64,000 bases of DNA, from positions 1-64,000 of the forward strand of contig CAZTDN010000008.1 in NCBI GenBank assembly GCA_964611895.1, written 5' to 3'. Source of the DNA: JAIEOG01 sp964611895 (GTDB taxonomy: Bacteria; Bdellovibrionota; FAC87; UBA2466). Made by a program: the position numbers and the translations under genes. The notes under the pieces were generated by a model. It worked only from the letters and a program-made list of their open reading frames with translations, was not told the origin of the DNA and ran no database searches. The first letter of the stretch is position 1. Every line of letters starts with the position of its first letter. Below are positions 1-8,443 of the stretch, piece by piece.

Positions 1-2
1 TG

Positions 3-1082
3 ATGAAGATCTCTATCACCCTACTCGCTGCACTGGCCCTCACCGCACACGCCGGGGCCATTTCAAAGTCTGGCGCCAAACTGCAAGCGCTGAAGTCCAA
101 TATCGAAACAACTCGAAAAATCGTCGATGCTTCGGCGCAGGAGCTGACAAGAACCGGAAAACTCGACGAAATTAAAACAGCACTTTCCAAATCAGAAAAG
201 GCCTTTTCCAAAGGGGCTACGGCTGAATCCAATCTGCATCTGGATCACGCGATGGCAACATTATTCTCCGTTCACCAAGTACTTGTTCCAAACTCCCTGG
301 AAAAAACGGCTGAATCCTTCCACGCAGACTATCCCATCACAAGAGCACTAAACATTCTTCATCAGTTGACTCAAGATGAAGCCGATATAGGTAAACGCGG
401 TGCCACCTCCGATCAGTGCCGAGAGAGGCTTACCTGGATCCAAAAACAACCGCCCTCTGAAGTTCTGGTTTTCACCTGTGTCGCTGCTACCCTGAGCGAA
501 AAGTACAACCCTGCTTTGAGAGAATTGGCTCATCAGTATTCCGAACTCGTAAGCGCCCTGCTCATACAGATTGAAAAAGACGAACACTGGCCCGAAAGCC
601 TTGGGGAAACACCGCCAAATCTCATTTTTAATTACAGAATCTCCCAGTTGGGCTTTCCAAAAAAGTCCGTAAACAAGTCCTCAACACAAAGTGACTTAAG
701 TGATTCGGTGGCCTACTTGAAAGTAAATGGATTCATGAGAAAGGACTTAACGAAAGAAGAACTGCGCTCGAAAGACGCCCAGGCGCTCAAGCATCATATT
801 AACGGGTACCTACTCAACCTCCATGCCGAAGCCAATCTCCTGAAGGGTCTTACCAAGAAGCGGTGGTGCAGCCATGTTCAGAGTTTTTTAACATCAGCTG
901 ACAAGCAGATTAAAGAACAGGACAAAGAAAAGGCTCCCCTGCTTCGTAGCTATGCAGAGCAAATAGAAAGTATCGCGCTAAACAATGCTGGCTGCCCGGA
1001 ACCCACCGTGGTGAGTCAGCGAGAAAACAAGCAACACACCAACGAAAAACCAGCATCTCGAAGTATCAGCTCGATAGAGTGA
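3..1082 (+). CDS. Hypothetical exported protein
   Basis: I do not recognise this 359-residue protein. It opens with a clear signal peptide (about residues 1-19, basic start, hydrophobic core, cleavage near AHAGA), so it should act in the periplasm or outside the cell. The rest is mostly charged and helical, with a low-complexity Lys/Glu-rich tail and four scattered cysteines. There is no lipobox. The window begins two bases before the ATG and reads TGATG, so an upstream gene may end with the TGA that overlaps this start; the left context cannot be seen. No function is proposed. Confidence 0.75.
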   Translation: MKISITLLAALALTAHAGAISKSGAKLQALKSNIETTRKIVDASAQELTRTGKLDEIKTALSKSEKAFSKGATAESNLHLDHAMATLFSVHQVLVPNSLEKTAESFHADYPITRALNILHQLTQDEADIGKRGATSDQCRERLTWIQKQPPSEVLVFTCVAATLSEKYNPALRELAHQYSELVSALLIQIEKDEHWPESLGETPPNLIFNYRISQLGFPKKSVNKSSTQSDLSDSVAYLKVNGFMRKDLTKEELRSKDAQALKHHINGYLLNLHAEANLLKGLTKKRWCSHVQSFLTSADKQIKEQDKEKAPLLRSYAEQIESIALNNAGCPEPTVVSQRENKQHTNEKPASRSISSIE

Positions 1083-1133
1083 AAGACCAGGGTTTCATAC
1101 TTCTGTTGCTTCAAAAAGATACCCCCCTACCCC

Positions 1134-1667
1134 CTATAAGACTTCCGAAATCGCCTTTTCCAACTCAGGGGAAGTCGGTTTGACACCTGATTTAAAACGC
1201 CCGACTACTTCGCCCTTTTTGTTGATCAGAAACTTTTCAAAATTCCAAGAGACTTCGCCTTTCGGCGAGGCATTCTCCGTGAGAAATCGATAAAGCTCCT
1301 GCTTGGCCGGCCCCAGCACAGGGTTTTTGGCAAAAAGCGGGAAACTTACTTTGAATTTCATTTCGCAAAACTTTTTGATTTCGGCGTTAGTTCCGGGTTC
1401 TTGTCCGCCGAAATCGTTGCTAGGAAACCCTAATACCACCAAACCCTTGTCCTTATATTTCCGATAAACAGCCTCTAAATCTTTGTACTGAGGCGTATAG
1501 CCGCACTCAGACGCTGTGTTCACAATTAAAACAGGTTTTCCCTTGTACTTGGACAAGGCTTGTTTATGGCCATCAATGTCTTCTACCGTGAGCTGATAAA
1601 AACCGGCTTCTGCACTCATTGCGAAAATACCTCCTAGGATGAATAGACCCAAGCGTTTCAATTTCAT
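1134..1667 (-). CDS. Glutathione peroxidase family protein, exported
   Basis: A thiol peroxidase of the GPx/BsaA family, which reduces peroxides with thioredoxin or glutathione. The catalytic tetrad is visible: Cys55 in NTASECGYT, Gln89 in NDFGGQEPG, and Trp141-Asn142 in SWNFEKF. The peroxidatic residue is Cys, not selenocysteine. A signal peptide (residues 1-22, ending SAEA) precedes the domain, so the enzyme is probably periplasmic, unlike most cytoplasmic bacterial GPx proteins. It lies 9 bases after a methyltransferase gene on the same strand and is probably cotranscribed with it. Family assignment is secure; the reductant is unknown. Confidence 0.92.
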   Translation of the reverse strand: MKLKRLGLFILGGIFAMSAEAGFYQLTVEDIDGHKQALSKYKGKPVLIVNTASECGYTPQYKDLEAVYRKYKDKGLVVLGFPSNDFGGQEPGTNAEIKKFCEMKFKVSFPLFAKNPVLGPAKQELYRFLTENASPKGEVSWNFEKFLINKKGEVVGRFKSGVKPTSPELEKAISEVL

Positions 1668-1676
1668 CGGAACTCC

Positions 1677-2285
1677 TTATTTGGCAACTTTCTTAGCGAT
1701 CAATTGGACCGTATGCGAATTTCCATCAGGGATTTCTTTGTAATAAAGAATGTGAAAGTCTCTCAAATGCCCCAAAACTTCATTCGGTTTATAGCACTCC
1801 TCGAAGTCTAAGTTTGGATTAGGTGCTGCCTTGGCCTGCTCCACTGTATAGGCCTCTAGCAGAAAAGTACCACCCTGAACCAAGCCTCGCCGAATCTCGG
1901 TAAAAAATCGTGCCTGAGGCCGAAAATAGGTCATGACGATGGAATCGTATTTCATTAAAGGCATCAGAAAAAAGTCTAGGTTCTGACTCTTAACGTCTAG
2001 AGTCACGTTTTTCTCGGCGGCGAGTTTCTTGGCTTTTTCGATCCCAACACTCGAGCAGTCAATCCCCTCCACTTGGAACCCGTTTTGAGCCAAGAACACA
2101 GCATTGCGCCCCTCTCCCACCGCAATTTCGATACAGCGGCCTTTTTTCAAATGTTCCAAGTGATTTTTAAGCGCCAGAACAGGCTCCTTGCCAAACAGGT
2201 ACTTTTCCCCCGCATACCGGGCATTCCACACTTCGGCGGCTGTTTTTTTATTGGGATCCGGCTCTGGGTACTTAAAATCATCCAT
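1677..2285 (-). CDS. Class I SAM-dependent methyltransferase (TehB-like)
   Basis: A 202-residue Rossmann-fold methyltransferase. Motif I is seen as IEIAVGEGRN (residues 53-61), followed by the acidic residue of motif II in VEGIDCSS. The short length and the N-terminal WNARYAGEKYLFGKEP segment resemble the TehB/tellurite-resistance and thiopurine-type methyltransferases, which methylate small molecules. The substrate cannot be read from sequence. It is the first gene of a two-gene unit with the exported glutathione peroxidase, which hints at detoxification. A promoter-like TTAGAC / TTTAAT pair with an 18-base spacer lies just upstream of the start. Confidence 0.85.
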   Translation of the reverse strand: MDDFKYPEPDPNKKTAAEVWNARYAGEKYLFGKEPVLALKNHLEHLKKGRCIEIAVGEGRNAVFLAQNGFQVEGIDCSSVGIEKAKKLAAEKNVTLDVKSQNLDFFLMPLMKYDSIVMTYFRPQARFFTEIRRGLVQGGTFLLEAYTVEQAKAAPNPNLDFEECYKPNEVLGHLRDFHILYYKEIPDGNSHTVQLIAKKVAK

Positions 2286-2313
2286 CGGCGCATTAAACCC
2301 AAGGTCGTCCGGG

Positions 2314-2342
2314 TTGTCTAATAGAAGAATCGGGCCTATAAA
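2314..2342 (+). promoter_or_regulatory. Sigma70-type promoter of the ABM-domain gene (leaderless)
   Basis: TTGTCT (2314-2319) and TATAAA (2337-2342) are separated by 17 bases. The ATG at 2349 begins six bases past the -10 box, where transcription should start, and there is no Shine-Dalgarno sequence between them. The mRNA is therefore probably leaderless. This is inferred from sequence only. Confidence 0.6.
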
Positions 2343-2348
2343 TTACCC

Positions 2349-2657
2349 ATGGTCACCATTGGAATGAATTATCGGGTACGAGCAGGTAAAGAGGAAGTCT
2401 TCGAAAGGGCCTTTCAAGCGGTTTTAGAAACCCTAAAAAAAGGCGAAGGCCACGTAAACTCCTGGCTGTACCAAGACACTTCAGCCTCAGGCTCGTATCT
2501 CATTCTCTCCGAATGGAATAACGAAGAATTGTTTAAAGCATTCATCAGCTCCGACGCTTTTGCCAAAGTCACCAACTGGGGGCAGCAGGAAATCCTCGCT
2601 GAACGCCCCAAACACCACGTCTATACCTCTAGCCCGCTCACGAGGCCCACGCATTGA
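2349..2657 (+). CDS. Antibiotic biosynthesis monooxygenase (ABM) domain protein
   Basis: A small 102-residue protein with the ferredoxin-like ABM fold. It has an N-terminal strand (VTIGMNYRVRAGKEEVFE), a central WLYQD segment, then a strand and helix around LILSEWNNEELFKAFISS. Such proteins are dimeric quinol or heme monooxygenases, or have no known substrate. The gene has no ribosome binding site and starts at the predicted transcription start. Its stop codon overlaps the TTG start of the following glycosyltransferase gene (TTGA), so the two are translationally coupled. The link between the two functions is not obvious. Confidence 0.8.
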   Translation: MVTIGMNYRVRAGKEEVFERAFQAVLETLKKGEGHVNSWLYQDTSASGSYLILSEWNNEELFKAFISSDAFAKVTNWGQQEILAERPKHHVYTSSPLTRPTH

Positions 2658-3856
2658 AATTACTCTGGCTGCAGGCCTCCTCGCTTTGTGAAAACTACGG
2701 CGGGATCGAATATTATTTAGACGATGTTCTCACGAGTGCATGCGATCTCTGGGGCACCGATTCTCAAACGACCATCGTGCCTCGACGCACCTCGCACTTC
2801 AAAAGAATAGACCGTCCTTACTCTCTCATTGCAGTCCGTTTTTCTCGATTGCCGATCTTGTCCAAGTGGCAAAACCGTTTTTCTTGCCAGGTGCTATTAC
2901 AAGCCCTACGCCAGGTCTCGCACAATCGACCAGATTTCATTGTCAGTGGCCATGTTTCGTTGGGCCCACTCACTGCCACGATAAGCCGTCTCACTGGTGT
3001 GCCCTACTTGTGCTGTGCGTACGGACTGGAAACTTGGGGGAGAGGTTTTACCCTGGACGAGTGGGCGCTCCAAGGAAGCGCCGGCATTTTGTCCATCAGC
3101 CACTGGACAAAAAACCTGCTGGTTAAGCGAGGGTACCCAGAGTCTAAAATTCATATCATTCACCCTCGATTGGACCCCCGATTTGAAAACAGAGAGTTTC
3201 CAGACAATAAAACGGCTTCTAAGACACTGCGGCTGCTTTCGGTTTCGCGTTTAGATCGCGAGGAACAATACAAAGGCCAAGACCATGCGCTGCAGGCCTT
3301 ACATCTGCTCAAAAATCGATGCCCAGACTTGTGCTGGCACTACACTATTCGCGGTGATGGCAGCGATCGCTCCCGATTAGAGCAAATGGTAGTGACGTGG
3401 GGGCTTCAGGATCAGGTCAGCTTCAAGGAACCTTCTTCGGATAGAGCTCAATTAGAATCGCTTTATAGGGAATCCGATATTTTTTTGATGCCCTCCCGAT
3501 TTGGAAAATGGGAGCGCCGCTGGCGTGGAGAAGGTTTCGGTATTGTTTATTTAGAAGCGGCTGCGCAGGGAGTTCCATCGATCGCCTACCATTGTGGCGG
3601 CATCACGGATATTTTTGAAGACGGGAAAACGGCTCTATTGGTGGAGCCAGACAACATCACACAGCTTTCGCAGGCGATGCAACGACTCGCCGAAAATCCA
3701 GCGCTTCGGATGAAAATTGCGCGTGAAGCCCATTCTCACACGCTTAAAAACTTCACTAAATCGTCGATAGATCGACAAATAAGCCAGGCCTTTCGCGCCA
3801 TACAAAATAGTTTAGAAGAAAAAAATCGGACTTTTTCTATTGCCAAAGCGCGTTAA
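2654..3856 (+). CDS. Glycosyltransferase family 4
   Basis: A retaining GT-B glycosyltransferase of 400 residues. The N-terminal domain carries the glycine-rich acceptor loop (SLCENYGGIEYYL). The C-terminal domain carries the nucleotide-sugar site EGFGIVYLEAAAQGVP, with the E-x7-E pattern, followed by the GGITDIF segment. It probably adds a sugar to a lipid-linked or surface glycan on the cytoplasmic side of the membrane. The start is the TTG at 2654, because the conserved N-terminus begins there and no better start lies downstream; it overlaps the ABM gene. The donor sugar is unknown. Confidence 0.9.
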   Translation: MKLLWLQASSLCENYGGIEYYLDDVLTSACDLWGTDSQTTIVPRRTSHFKRIDRPYSLIAVRFSRLPILSKWQNRFSCQVLLQALRQVSHNRPDFIVSGHVSLGPLTATISRLTGVPYLCCAYGLETWGRGFTLDEWALQGSAGILSISHWTKNLLVKRGYPESKIHIIHPRLDPRFENREFPDNKTASKTLRLLSVSRLDREEQYKGQDHALQALHLLKNRCPDLCWHYTIRGDGSDRSRLEQMVVTWGLQDQVSFKEPSSDRAQLESLYRESDIFLMPSRFGKWERRWRGEGFGIVYLEAAAQGVPSIAYHCGGITDIFEDGKTALLVEPDNITQLSQAMQRLAENPALRMKIAREAHSHTLKNFTKSSIDRQISQAFRAIQNSLEEKNRTFSIAKAR

Positions 3857-3924
3857 CAATACTATCCCAATCTGCTTCCGCATTAGTTCGGATACTTTTC
3901 AATCATAAGACCAAGGAGACAAAC

Positions 3925-4710
3925 GTGACGCGTTTTATATTTTCTATTACTATTTTGTTTGCCGTGGTTGGGGGCGCAGCTCGAGGGGTCGAGACCAGCA
4001 GCAATGTATTGGGTCAGCTAGGCCCTAAAAAAGCGGACTCGCAGAATCGAACTTTCGCGATTTATTCGAAAGTTCCACTCTGGAAACCCCAGTTTCGGTT
4101 AGAAAAATCCGACGCTTGGATCTCAGCAGATACACTGCTTTCATTCCCGGGGCATTTTGTTTACACATCGAAAACAGAGGTCCTCGCGGAGCAAGGGGCC
4201 GAGTTTCTTGTCCAAGCTTACCGCATGGACGGCACACGATTCACGGACAGCTTGATCTTGAACTTCGGAAAAGACGACCTCGTCGCCTTTGAAGTCACCA
4301 ACAAAGAAAATCTGAGCGTTGCCGAAGCCAACAAGATTCGCACCGAGGAAATCAACCGTGATCCTCATTCTGCTTCGAAAGAAGCGATTTACGGGGGCAG
4401 CCAGTTTTGCCCACGCGAAGTGGCTCAGGCTCGCGCCAACGAAATGGCCCGCATCGAGTCCATGGTCCATTTGCCTAACGCAGCCAGCGTGCAAACCAAC
4501 ATTGGTCCGCTTTGCGAAGGAATCGGAATGTGTGGAGCTGGAGGAATTCCTGGCACCTGCACCGCGACCAATGGCACAGCAGCCTTGGGGGATGGGATCA
4601 CCAATTCCCGTGGCGGTAGCTGTTACCGTTGCCGTATCTACAACTCCCCGGGCACCGCCAGCGGTGGCGGTGGCGGCGGTGGTGGGCGCGGTCGACGAGG
4701 CCGACGTTAA
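3925..4710 (+). CDS. Secreted protein with Cys-rich C-terminus and Gly8-RGRRGRR tail
   Basis: Unrecognised 261-residue exported protein. A strong ribosome site (AAGGAG) precedes the ATG, and residues 1-20 form a signal peptide. The first two thirds look like an ordinary globular region. The last third has Cys162, 197, 203, 212, 233 and 236 in a Gly/Ser/Thr-rich stretch. It ends in eight consecutive glycines (247-254) followed by RGRRGRR. A terminator follows, and the next gene is a convergent YcaO-family protein. The tail resembles Gly/Cys-rich peptides modified by YcaO enzymes (microcin B17 also carries a polyglycine run), but a signal peptide would be unusual for such a precursor. Function unknown. 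Confidence 0.8.
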   Translation: MTRFIFSITILFAVVGGAARGVETSSNVLGQLGPKKADSQNRTFAIYSKVPLWKPQFRLEKSDAWISADTLLSFPGHFVYTSKTEVLAEQGAEFLVQAYRMDGTRFTDSLILNFGKDDLVAFEVTNKENLSVAEANKIRTEEINRDPHSASKEAIYGGSQFCPREVAQARANEMARIESMVHLPNAASVQTNIGPLCEGIGMCGAGGIPGTCTATNGTAALGDGITNSRGGSCYRCRIYNSPGTASGGGGGGGGRGRRGRR

Positions 4711-4740
4711 CACGTCAAATTATTCGTCTGCTTTCTGAGG

Positions 4741-4780
4741 AATGGGTTGCCGTAAATTCAACACGGTAACCCATTTCTTT
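4741..4780 (+). terminator. Rho-independent terminator
   Basis: A 13-bp stem (4741-4753 with 4763-4775, one G-U pair) closes a 9-base loop and is followed by TTCTTT. It ends the plus-strand secreted-protein gene. The T-tract runs into the 3' end of the convergent YcaO gene. The minus strand has the same hairpin but no T-run, so it may work poorly in that direction. Confidence 0.8.
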
Positions 4781-6125
4781 ATAGAACCGCGTCTTGAAAA
4801 GGTGACAAGGTTCCAATGCCGATGACTTTGCGAGGCGCTTGGGACTCCTCTTTGGATTGAACGAGTTTCACCAAACAACGCACTCCTGCCGGAAGATCGA
4901 GGTGATTGATAGGCACCACCGCCAGAGATGGCTGTCCATCCCGCAAATAGTCTCGCCAATATTCCACGCTTTTGGGATATGCCTCCAAATGCAAAATGTC
5001 TTTTAAGGTGATTTTTGAGCAACGGTATATCCAGTGAGTCCACCACATATTCAATTTGAAATTCTTATCACTAAACCCACCTTCTTCACGCAGGCGAGGC
5101 TCTCCATGCTCGCCAGCTTCGGGACGCGCCCACTCCAGCATTTTGGCTAAAGTGCCTTCGAGCGCCTGAGCCATGTCCGCTCCTGAGCTAAATGCGAACA
5201 ATGGCCTAGCATCGGACTTAATTCGAGAAAACGCCGCCAACCCCACCACCCAGCAAGGCGAAGAATTTGGATAAAAAAGCAAATGGATGTCGTATTCCTG
5301 CAAAAGAAAGTACGGCACTCTTTGGCGAATCCAGTTGTTTGCTCCTACGATGAGCATGGGGCTTTTGTTCGTGCTTGCGTACCCTTGAAGTGTTTTCTGA
5401 CGCGTCAGGGCGTAAAGCGCATCCAAAGTCGCATCGTGATAATCCTTGCCTGCTCCAGTCACCTCCCAATTGCCTGTTTTTTTTAGGGAGGAAAGCAAGT
5501 CTCCGTTGCCGGTTTGAAGTACCTCAACCGCTATGGCTTCGTTGTGTTCTCGGAGCTTCAAATCCGCACTCGCGGACTGTTTTAACCAAGTATCAATCGC
5601 ATTTTGACGGGATTGCGCTTTGTCAGTGCCAGCACCATAAACACTCAATGTCTCTCCCGAAAGAGAAGAAACGCCCACCGCGTTGGTCAACCAGAGATGG
5701 CCGTTGGGGGTGACGTAGCGCACGCACTTAATATGCGTCAGGGGTGAAAAAGTAAAATTGCTGTTGGGATCCATCTCTCGCGGGGCCACAAAAGCGGACT
5801 TAGCACACTCGCAACCGGGCAGAGGAAACACAGTGCTTTTGAGTTTGTTCACCGTACCGTCATGGTGAACTTCGTAGTAGGTATGAGCATCGTTCGCAGC
5901 GACAAGTTCTGCAATCAGATCCCGACGTACAGTCAATTCTTCTACTTTGCCTTGCTGCGATCCCAATCCCCGTTTTTCCAGCCACCCCTGAACGCAACGC
6001 ACGCACGGAGCTCCTTGCTTTGGGTCCATCGCTAACCCCACTAAAAAACCGTCTTTGGTTCGAAGCACAAAGGGCTTCAAAGGGCTGACAGAACGTAAGG
6101 GCAAACGCGAACCGCTTAAGAACAT
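4779..6125 (-). CDS. YcaO-like protein with E1-like zinc-binding N-terminus
   Basis: A 448-residue protein resembling fused RiPP cyclodehydratases. The N-terminal part has a CVRC motif (Cys41, Cys44) and a PGCEC motif (Cys105, Cys107), the zinc tetrad pattern of ocin/TOMM E1-like domains. The rest resembles a YcaO domain: a GAGTDKAQSRQNAI segment near residue 164, and a late YDIHLLFYPN...GLAAFSR...SSGADMAQAL segment (about 278-325). The ATP-binding glutamates expected after the first segment (E-x-x-E-R) are not seen, so it may be degenerate. The ATG at 6125 has a GGAG site and lies downstream of a good promoter; an in-frame TTG at 6206 lies upstream of that promoter and is rejected. The gene faces a secreted Cys/Gly-rich protein gene. 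Confidence 0.65.
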   Translation of the reverse strand: MFLSGSRLPLRSVSPLKPFVLRTKDGFLVGLAMDPKQGAPCVRCVQGWLEKRGLGSQQGKVEELTVRRDLIAELVAANDAHTYYEVHHDGTVNKLKSTVFPLPGCECAKSAFVAPREMDPNSNFTFSPLTHIKCVRYVTPNGHLWLTNAVGVSSLSGETLSVYGAGTDKAQSRQNAIDTWLKQSASADLKLREHNEAIAVEVLQTGNGDLLSSLKKTGNWEVTGAGKDYHDATLDALYALTRQKTLQGYASTNKSPMLIVGANNWIRQRVPYFLLQEYDIHLLFYPNSSPCWVVGLAAFSRIKSDARPLFAFSSGADMAQALEGTLAKMLEWARPEAGEHGEPRLREEGGFSDKNFKLNMWWTHWIYRCSKITLKDILHLEAYPKSVEYWRDYLRDGQPSLAVVPINHLDLPAGVRCLVKLVQSKEESQAPRKVIGIGTLSPFQDAVL

Positions 6126-6160
6126 TGCGTGCTCCGAGATAAATTGTTTAGGGAGCGCGC

Positions 6161-6189
6161 AGTATAGAGAAATGGAGAATCTCAAACAA
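6161..6189 (-). promoter_or_regulatory. Promoter of the YcaO-like gene
   Basis: On the minus strand, TTGTTT (6184-6189) and TATACT (6161-6166) are separated by 17 bases. Transcription would start near 6154, giving a leader of about 29 bases before the ATG at 6125. This placement decides the start codon of the YcaO-like gene. Confidence 0.6.
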
Positions 6190-6235
6190 GAGACATTATT
6201 TGGCAAAACCCTTGTACTAAAGCGGTTTTCACCAG

Positions 6236-6254
6236 AGTGACAGTTTATGTCACT
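6236..6254. repeat. Perfect 7-bp inverted repeat at the protease stop codon
   Basis: AGTGACA and TGTCACT flank a 5-base spacer. The element overlaps the stop codon of the lipoprotein protease and lies upstream of the YcaO promoter. It could be a weak transcript-end hairpin or an operator for the YcaO gene. There is no T-tract. Confidence 0.5.
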
Positions 6255-7257
6255 AAAACAGGCCCGGGTGCTCGCTCAAAACAGTGCTCAAATCCGTAGC
6301 CACGCCATAAAAATCGCGCAGTCCCATTTGATCCCAGCTGAGTTTGAGAAGCTCACCATTGTTTCCCGTATATTCAAACGACTCAAAATGCGCCATTTTC
6401 TCGGGGTCGGCAGGCACATTCCAATGGTAGGCACCCAGCATTTGAGTGATGTCTCCAGCCACCGTTATCAGCGACCCACTGTTTCCTTTTACGGGGCGCT
6501 TATCACAGGCATCTACAAACCAGTGGATCCGTTCAACCGAAAGGGGATTCACAATCCGAACTTTGGCCTGTTCCCCCGTTGCTGGATTTTGTCCAATGCC
6601 ATAGACCTGAGGCAAGGTACGTGAACCCATGCATTGCTTTGGAGTAAAGCGCATTCCAGGGCCATTGAACTTGGCCTCTAACTCGGGGTGATTGCCCTTG
6701 AACGGATTAAAACTCCATAGAGTAATTGCGTGGGGTGTAGCACTGGACTTGCCCACTTCTGCCCGAGTATTCTTAGGACGCCCAGCCACTGTTTCCCAGT
6801 TTCGCCCAACATCGTCCGCCACTTTGATCACGGCAAAATCGTCGCTTTCGGTACTCCCCACGTACACAAAATCCAAAACTCGCTCGTAGCGTTTCCAGCC
6901 GCGTTTATTGTAGAAGATGACAAAATATTCTTCGGGCTTGGTGTCCTTACCCACGCAATGTGCATTGGTAGTCACTCTCCCCGGAGAAACATGCGCGACC
7001 GAACAATAAGTTCCATTACCGTCCTTGGGCATCCTCACCAAAACCCCGAACGGGGCTCTTCCCGTCACAGGATCGACAGGAGGCGCAAATTCTTCTTGGT
7101 CGTTGAGCAAAGGGAAATCATGCAGCAACCGCTCTTTGTCCGCGTCTAGCTTGGGGACGATAAAACTGGGAAGCCCCCCTGTTTGTTCGGTAGTGTTTCG
7201 ACCACACCCCGTAAATGCCAGAAGAACCGCCAGAGACACCCATCCCCAAAGACGCAT
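6253..7257 (-). CDS. Trypsin-like serine protease lipoprotein
   Basis: A 334-residue S1-family protease. Starting at the ATG at 7257 gives a classic lipoprotein signal (LLAFTGC, lipidated Cys18). The catalytic triad is visible: His100 in TTNAHCVG, Asp140 in ESDDFAVI, and Ser260 in VKGNSGSLI. The enzyme should be anchored to a membrane facing the periplasm or the outside. A TTG 49 codons upstream is rejected because it forms the -35 box of a promoter and would bury the lipobox. It lies downstream of an SDR gene but appears to have its own promoter. Substrate unknown. Confidence 0.9.
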   Translation of the reverse strand: MRLWGWVSLAVLLAFTGCGRNTTEQTGGLPSFIVPKLDADKERLLHDFPLLNDQEEFAPPVDPVTGRAPFGVLVRMPKDGNGTYCSVAHVSPGRVTTNAHCVGKDTKPEEYFVIFYNKRGWKRYERVLDFVYVGSTESDDFAVIKVADDVGRNWETVAGRPKNTRAEVGKSSATPHAITLWSFNPFKGNHPELEAKFNGPGMRFTPKQCMGSRTLPQVYGIGQNPATGEQAKVRIVNPLSVERIHWFVDACDKRPVKGNSGSLITVAGDITQMLGAYHWNVPADPEKMAHFESFEYTGNNGELLKLSWDQMGLRDFYGVATDLSTVLSEHPGLF

Positions 7258-7375
7258 GAACCCCCCAAATCCGCCAACCCCCGCGGAAAAATAAGGACCT
7301 GTTCTTCGTACCGAGTTTGGCATCGCCCCAACGAAAACCAAATGGACTGCTGAAAAACAGACCCAACCCGACTCA

Positions 7376-7404
7376 ACCGTAAACAAATCCACTGGGAACG
7401 TCAA
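7376..7404 (-). promoter_or_regulatory. Candidate promoter of the lipoprotein protease gene
   Basis: On the minus strand TTGACG (7399-7404) and TACGGT (7376-7381) are 17 bases apart. The predicted transcription start is about 110 bases before the ATG at 7257. The -10 box is a weak match. Confidence 0.4.
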
Positions 7405-7432
7405 ACCGAAGAAAACTTACTTCCGGCAGAAG

Positions 7433-8434
7433 TTAAGCCACCAACTGGCCGGTCCGGATGTACCAATCGCGGGTACGTTTAAGTGATTCCAAGAAAGGTA
7501 CGCTCGCACGCCATCCGAAATCTCGCTCAAACGCCTGAGACGAAACCACCCAATGGTCCGGCCAAATCTCTTTTGCCCGATCGACCGAAAGCGAGGGGAT
7601 GGTGGTTCGCCAAGTAGGAATGTGATCGACGACCCGAGATGCGGCTTTCAACAAAAACTGGGGCACCGCTAACACCCGACTAGTTGTCCCACAAACTTGC
7701 GCAGCCCCAGCCAAGAGCTGCCGATCCGTAATAACTTCCGGATGGGCAATAAAGTACGTCCGCATGCCCGCGATCGCGGGCGACTCCAAGGCGCGTTCAA
7801 TGCCCGCAACCAGGTCCTCTACGGAAAGAATGCTGTAGTACTTCGTCCTGAATCCAGCCTTAAAGTGCACCGGCTTTCTGACCATCTTGAACAAGGGGAG
7901 TGTAGCGTGATCCCGTGGACCAAAGATCATGGGAGGACGCAAACAGATACAAGGCACTTTGGGAAATTCCTCACGAATGCGCTTTTCCATCTCCAACTTG
8001 GATTGCCCATACCAAGTCACCGGCGACGCCGAGTCGCTTTCCAGCCGCGGTGCTCCCGCCCGGCTGGGTCCGGCTGCCGCTAGGGACGAAAGTACCACCA
8101 CCTGAGCAGGATTTCTCAGTGCTTTGAGCAGGCGCACGGTTCCTTCGACATTGGTGTCCCAGTACTCCTCGCGAGTACGAGCAAAAATGACTCCGGCAGC
8201 GTGAACGACATGCTCGACGTTTGCCGCAGGGCCCAGATTCCAATCCTGCGCAGAAGCTCGAATAATTTCCAGCTCAGGCGGCAAGTTCGAAAGACCGTCT
8301 TGTTTGAGCAATCCGCGCAAGCGCTCCGGATCACGCACCGGAGCAAAAATCCGGGAGTACTTCTTGAGCTTTAAAATCGAAAGCAAGAAATTGCGACCCA
8401 CAAACCCCGTAGCGCCCGTAAGCAATAGCTCCAT
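7433..8434 (-). CDS. NAD(P)-dependent epimerase/dehydratase (extended SDR)
   Basis: A 333-residue extended short-chain dehydrogenase. The N-terminal NAD(P) site is LLTGATGFVGRNFL, with a following VVHAAGV segment and the catalytic YxxxK in WYGQSKLEME. Proteins of this type modify nucleotide sugars, sterols or quinone-like substrates; the substrate cannot be told. The start is 9 bases after the GNAT gene, so the two form an operon. The upstream protein is an unusual stand-alone acetyltransferase of similar size, so a shared lipid or sugar pathway is possible but unproven. Confidence 0.87.
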   Translation of the reverse strand: MELLLTGATGFVGRNFLLSILKLKKYSRIFAPVRDPERLRGLLKQDGLSNLPPELEIIRASAQDWNLGPAANVEHVVHAAGVIFARTREEYWDTNVEGTVRLLKALRNPAQVVVLSSLAAAGPSRAGAPRLESDSASPVTWYGQSKLEMEKRIREEFPKVPCICLRPPMIFGPRDHATLPLFKMVRKPVHFKAGFRTKYYSILSVEDLVAGIERALESPAIAGMRTYFIAHPEVITDRQLLAGAAQVCGTTSRVLAVPQFLLKAASRVVDHIPTWRTTIPSLSVDRAKEIWPDHWVVSSQAFERDFGWRASVPFLESLKRTRDWYIRTGQLVA

Positions 8435-8443
8435 AGTAAGTGC

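Noticed and set aside
4141..4713. A long minus-strand frame antisense to the Gly-rich secreted protein
   Set aside because: Its Ala/Thr-rich start is the shadow of the polyglycine and GC-rich codons of the real gene. No ribosome site is present.
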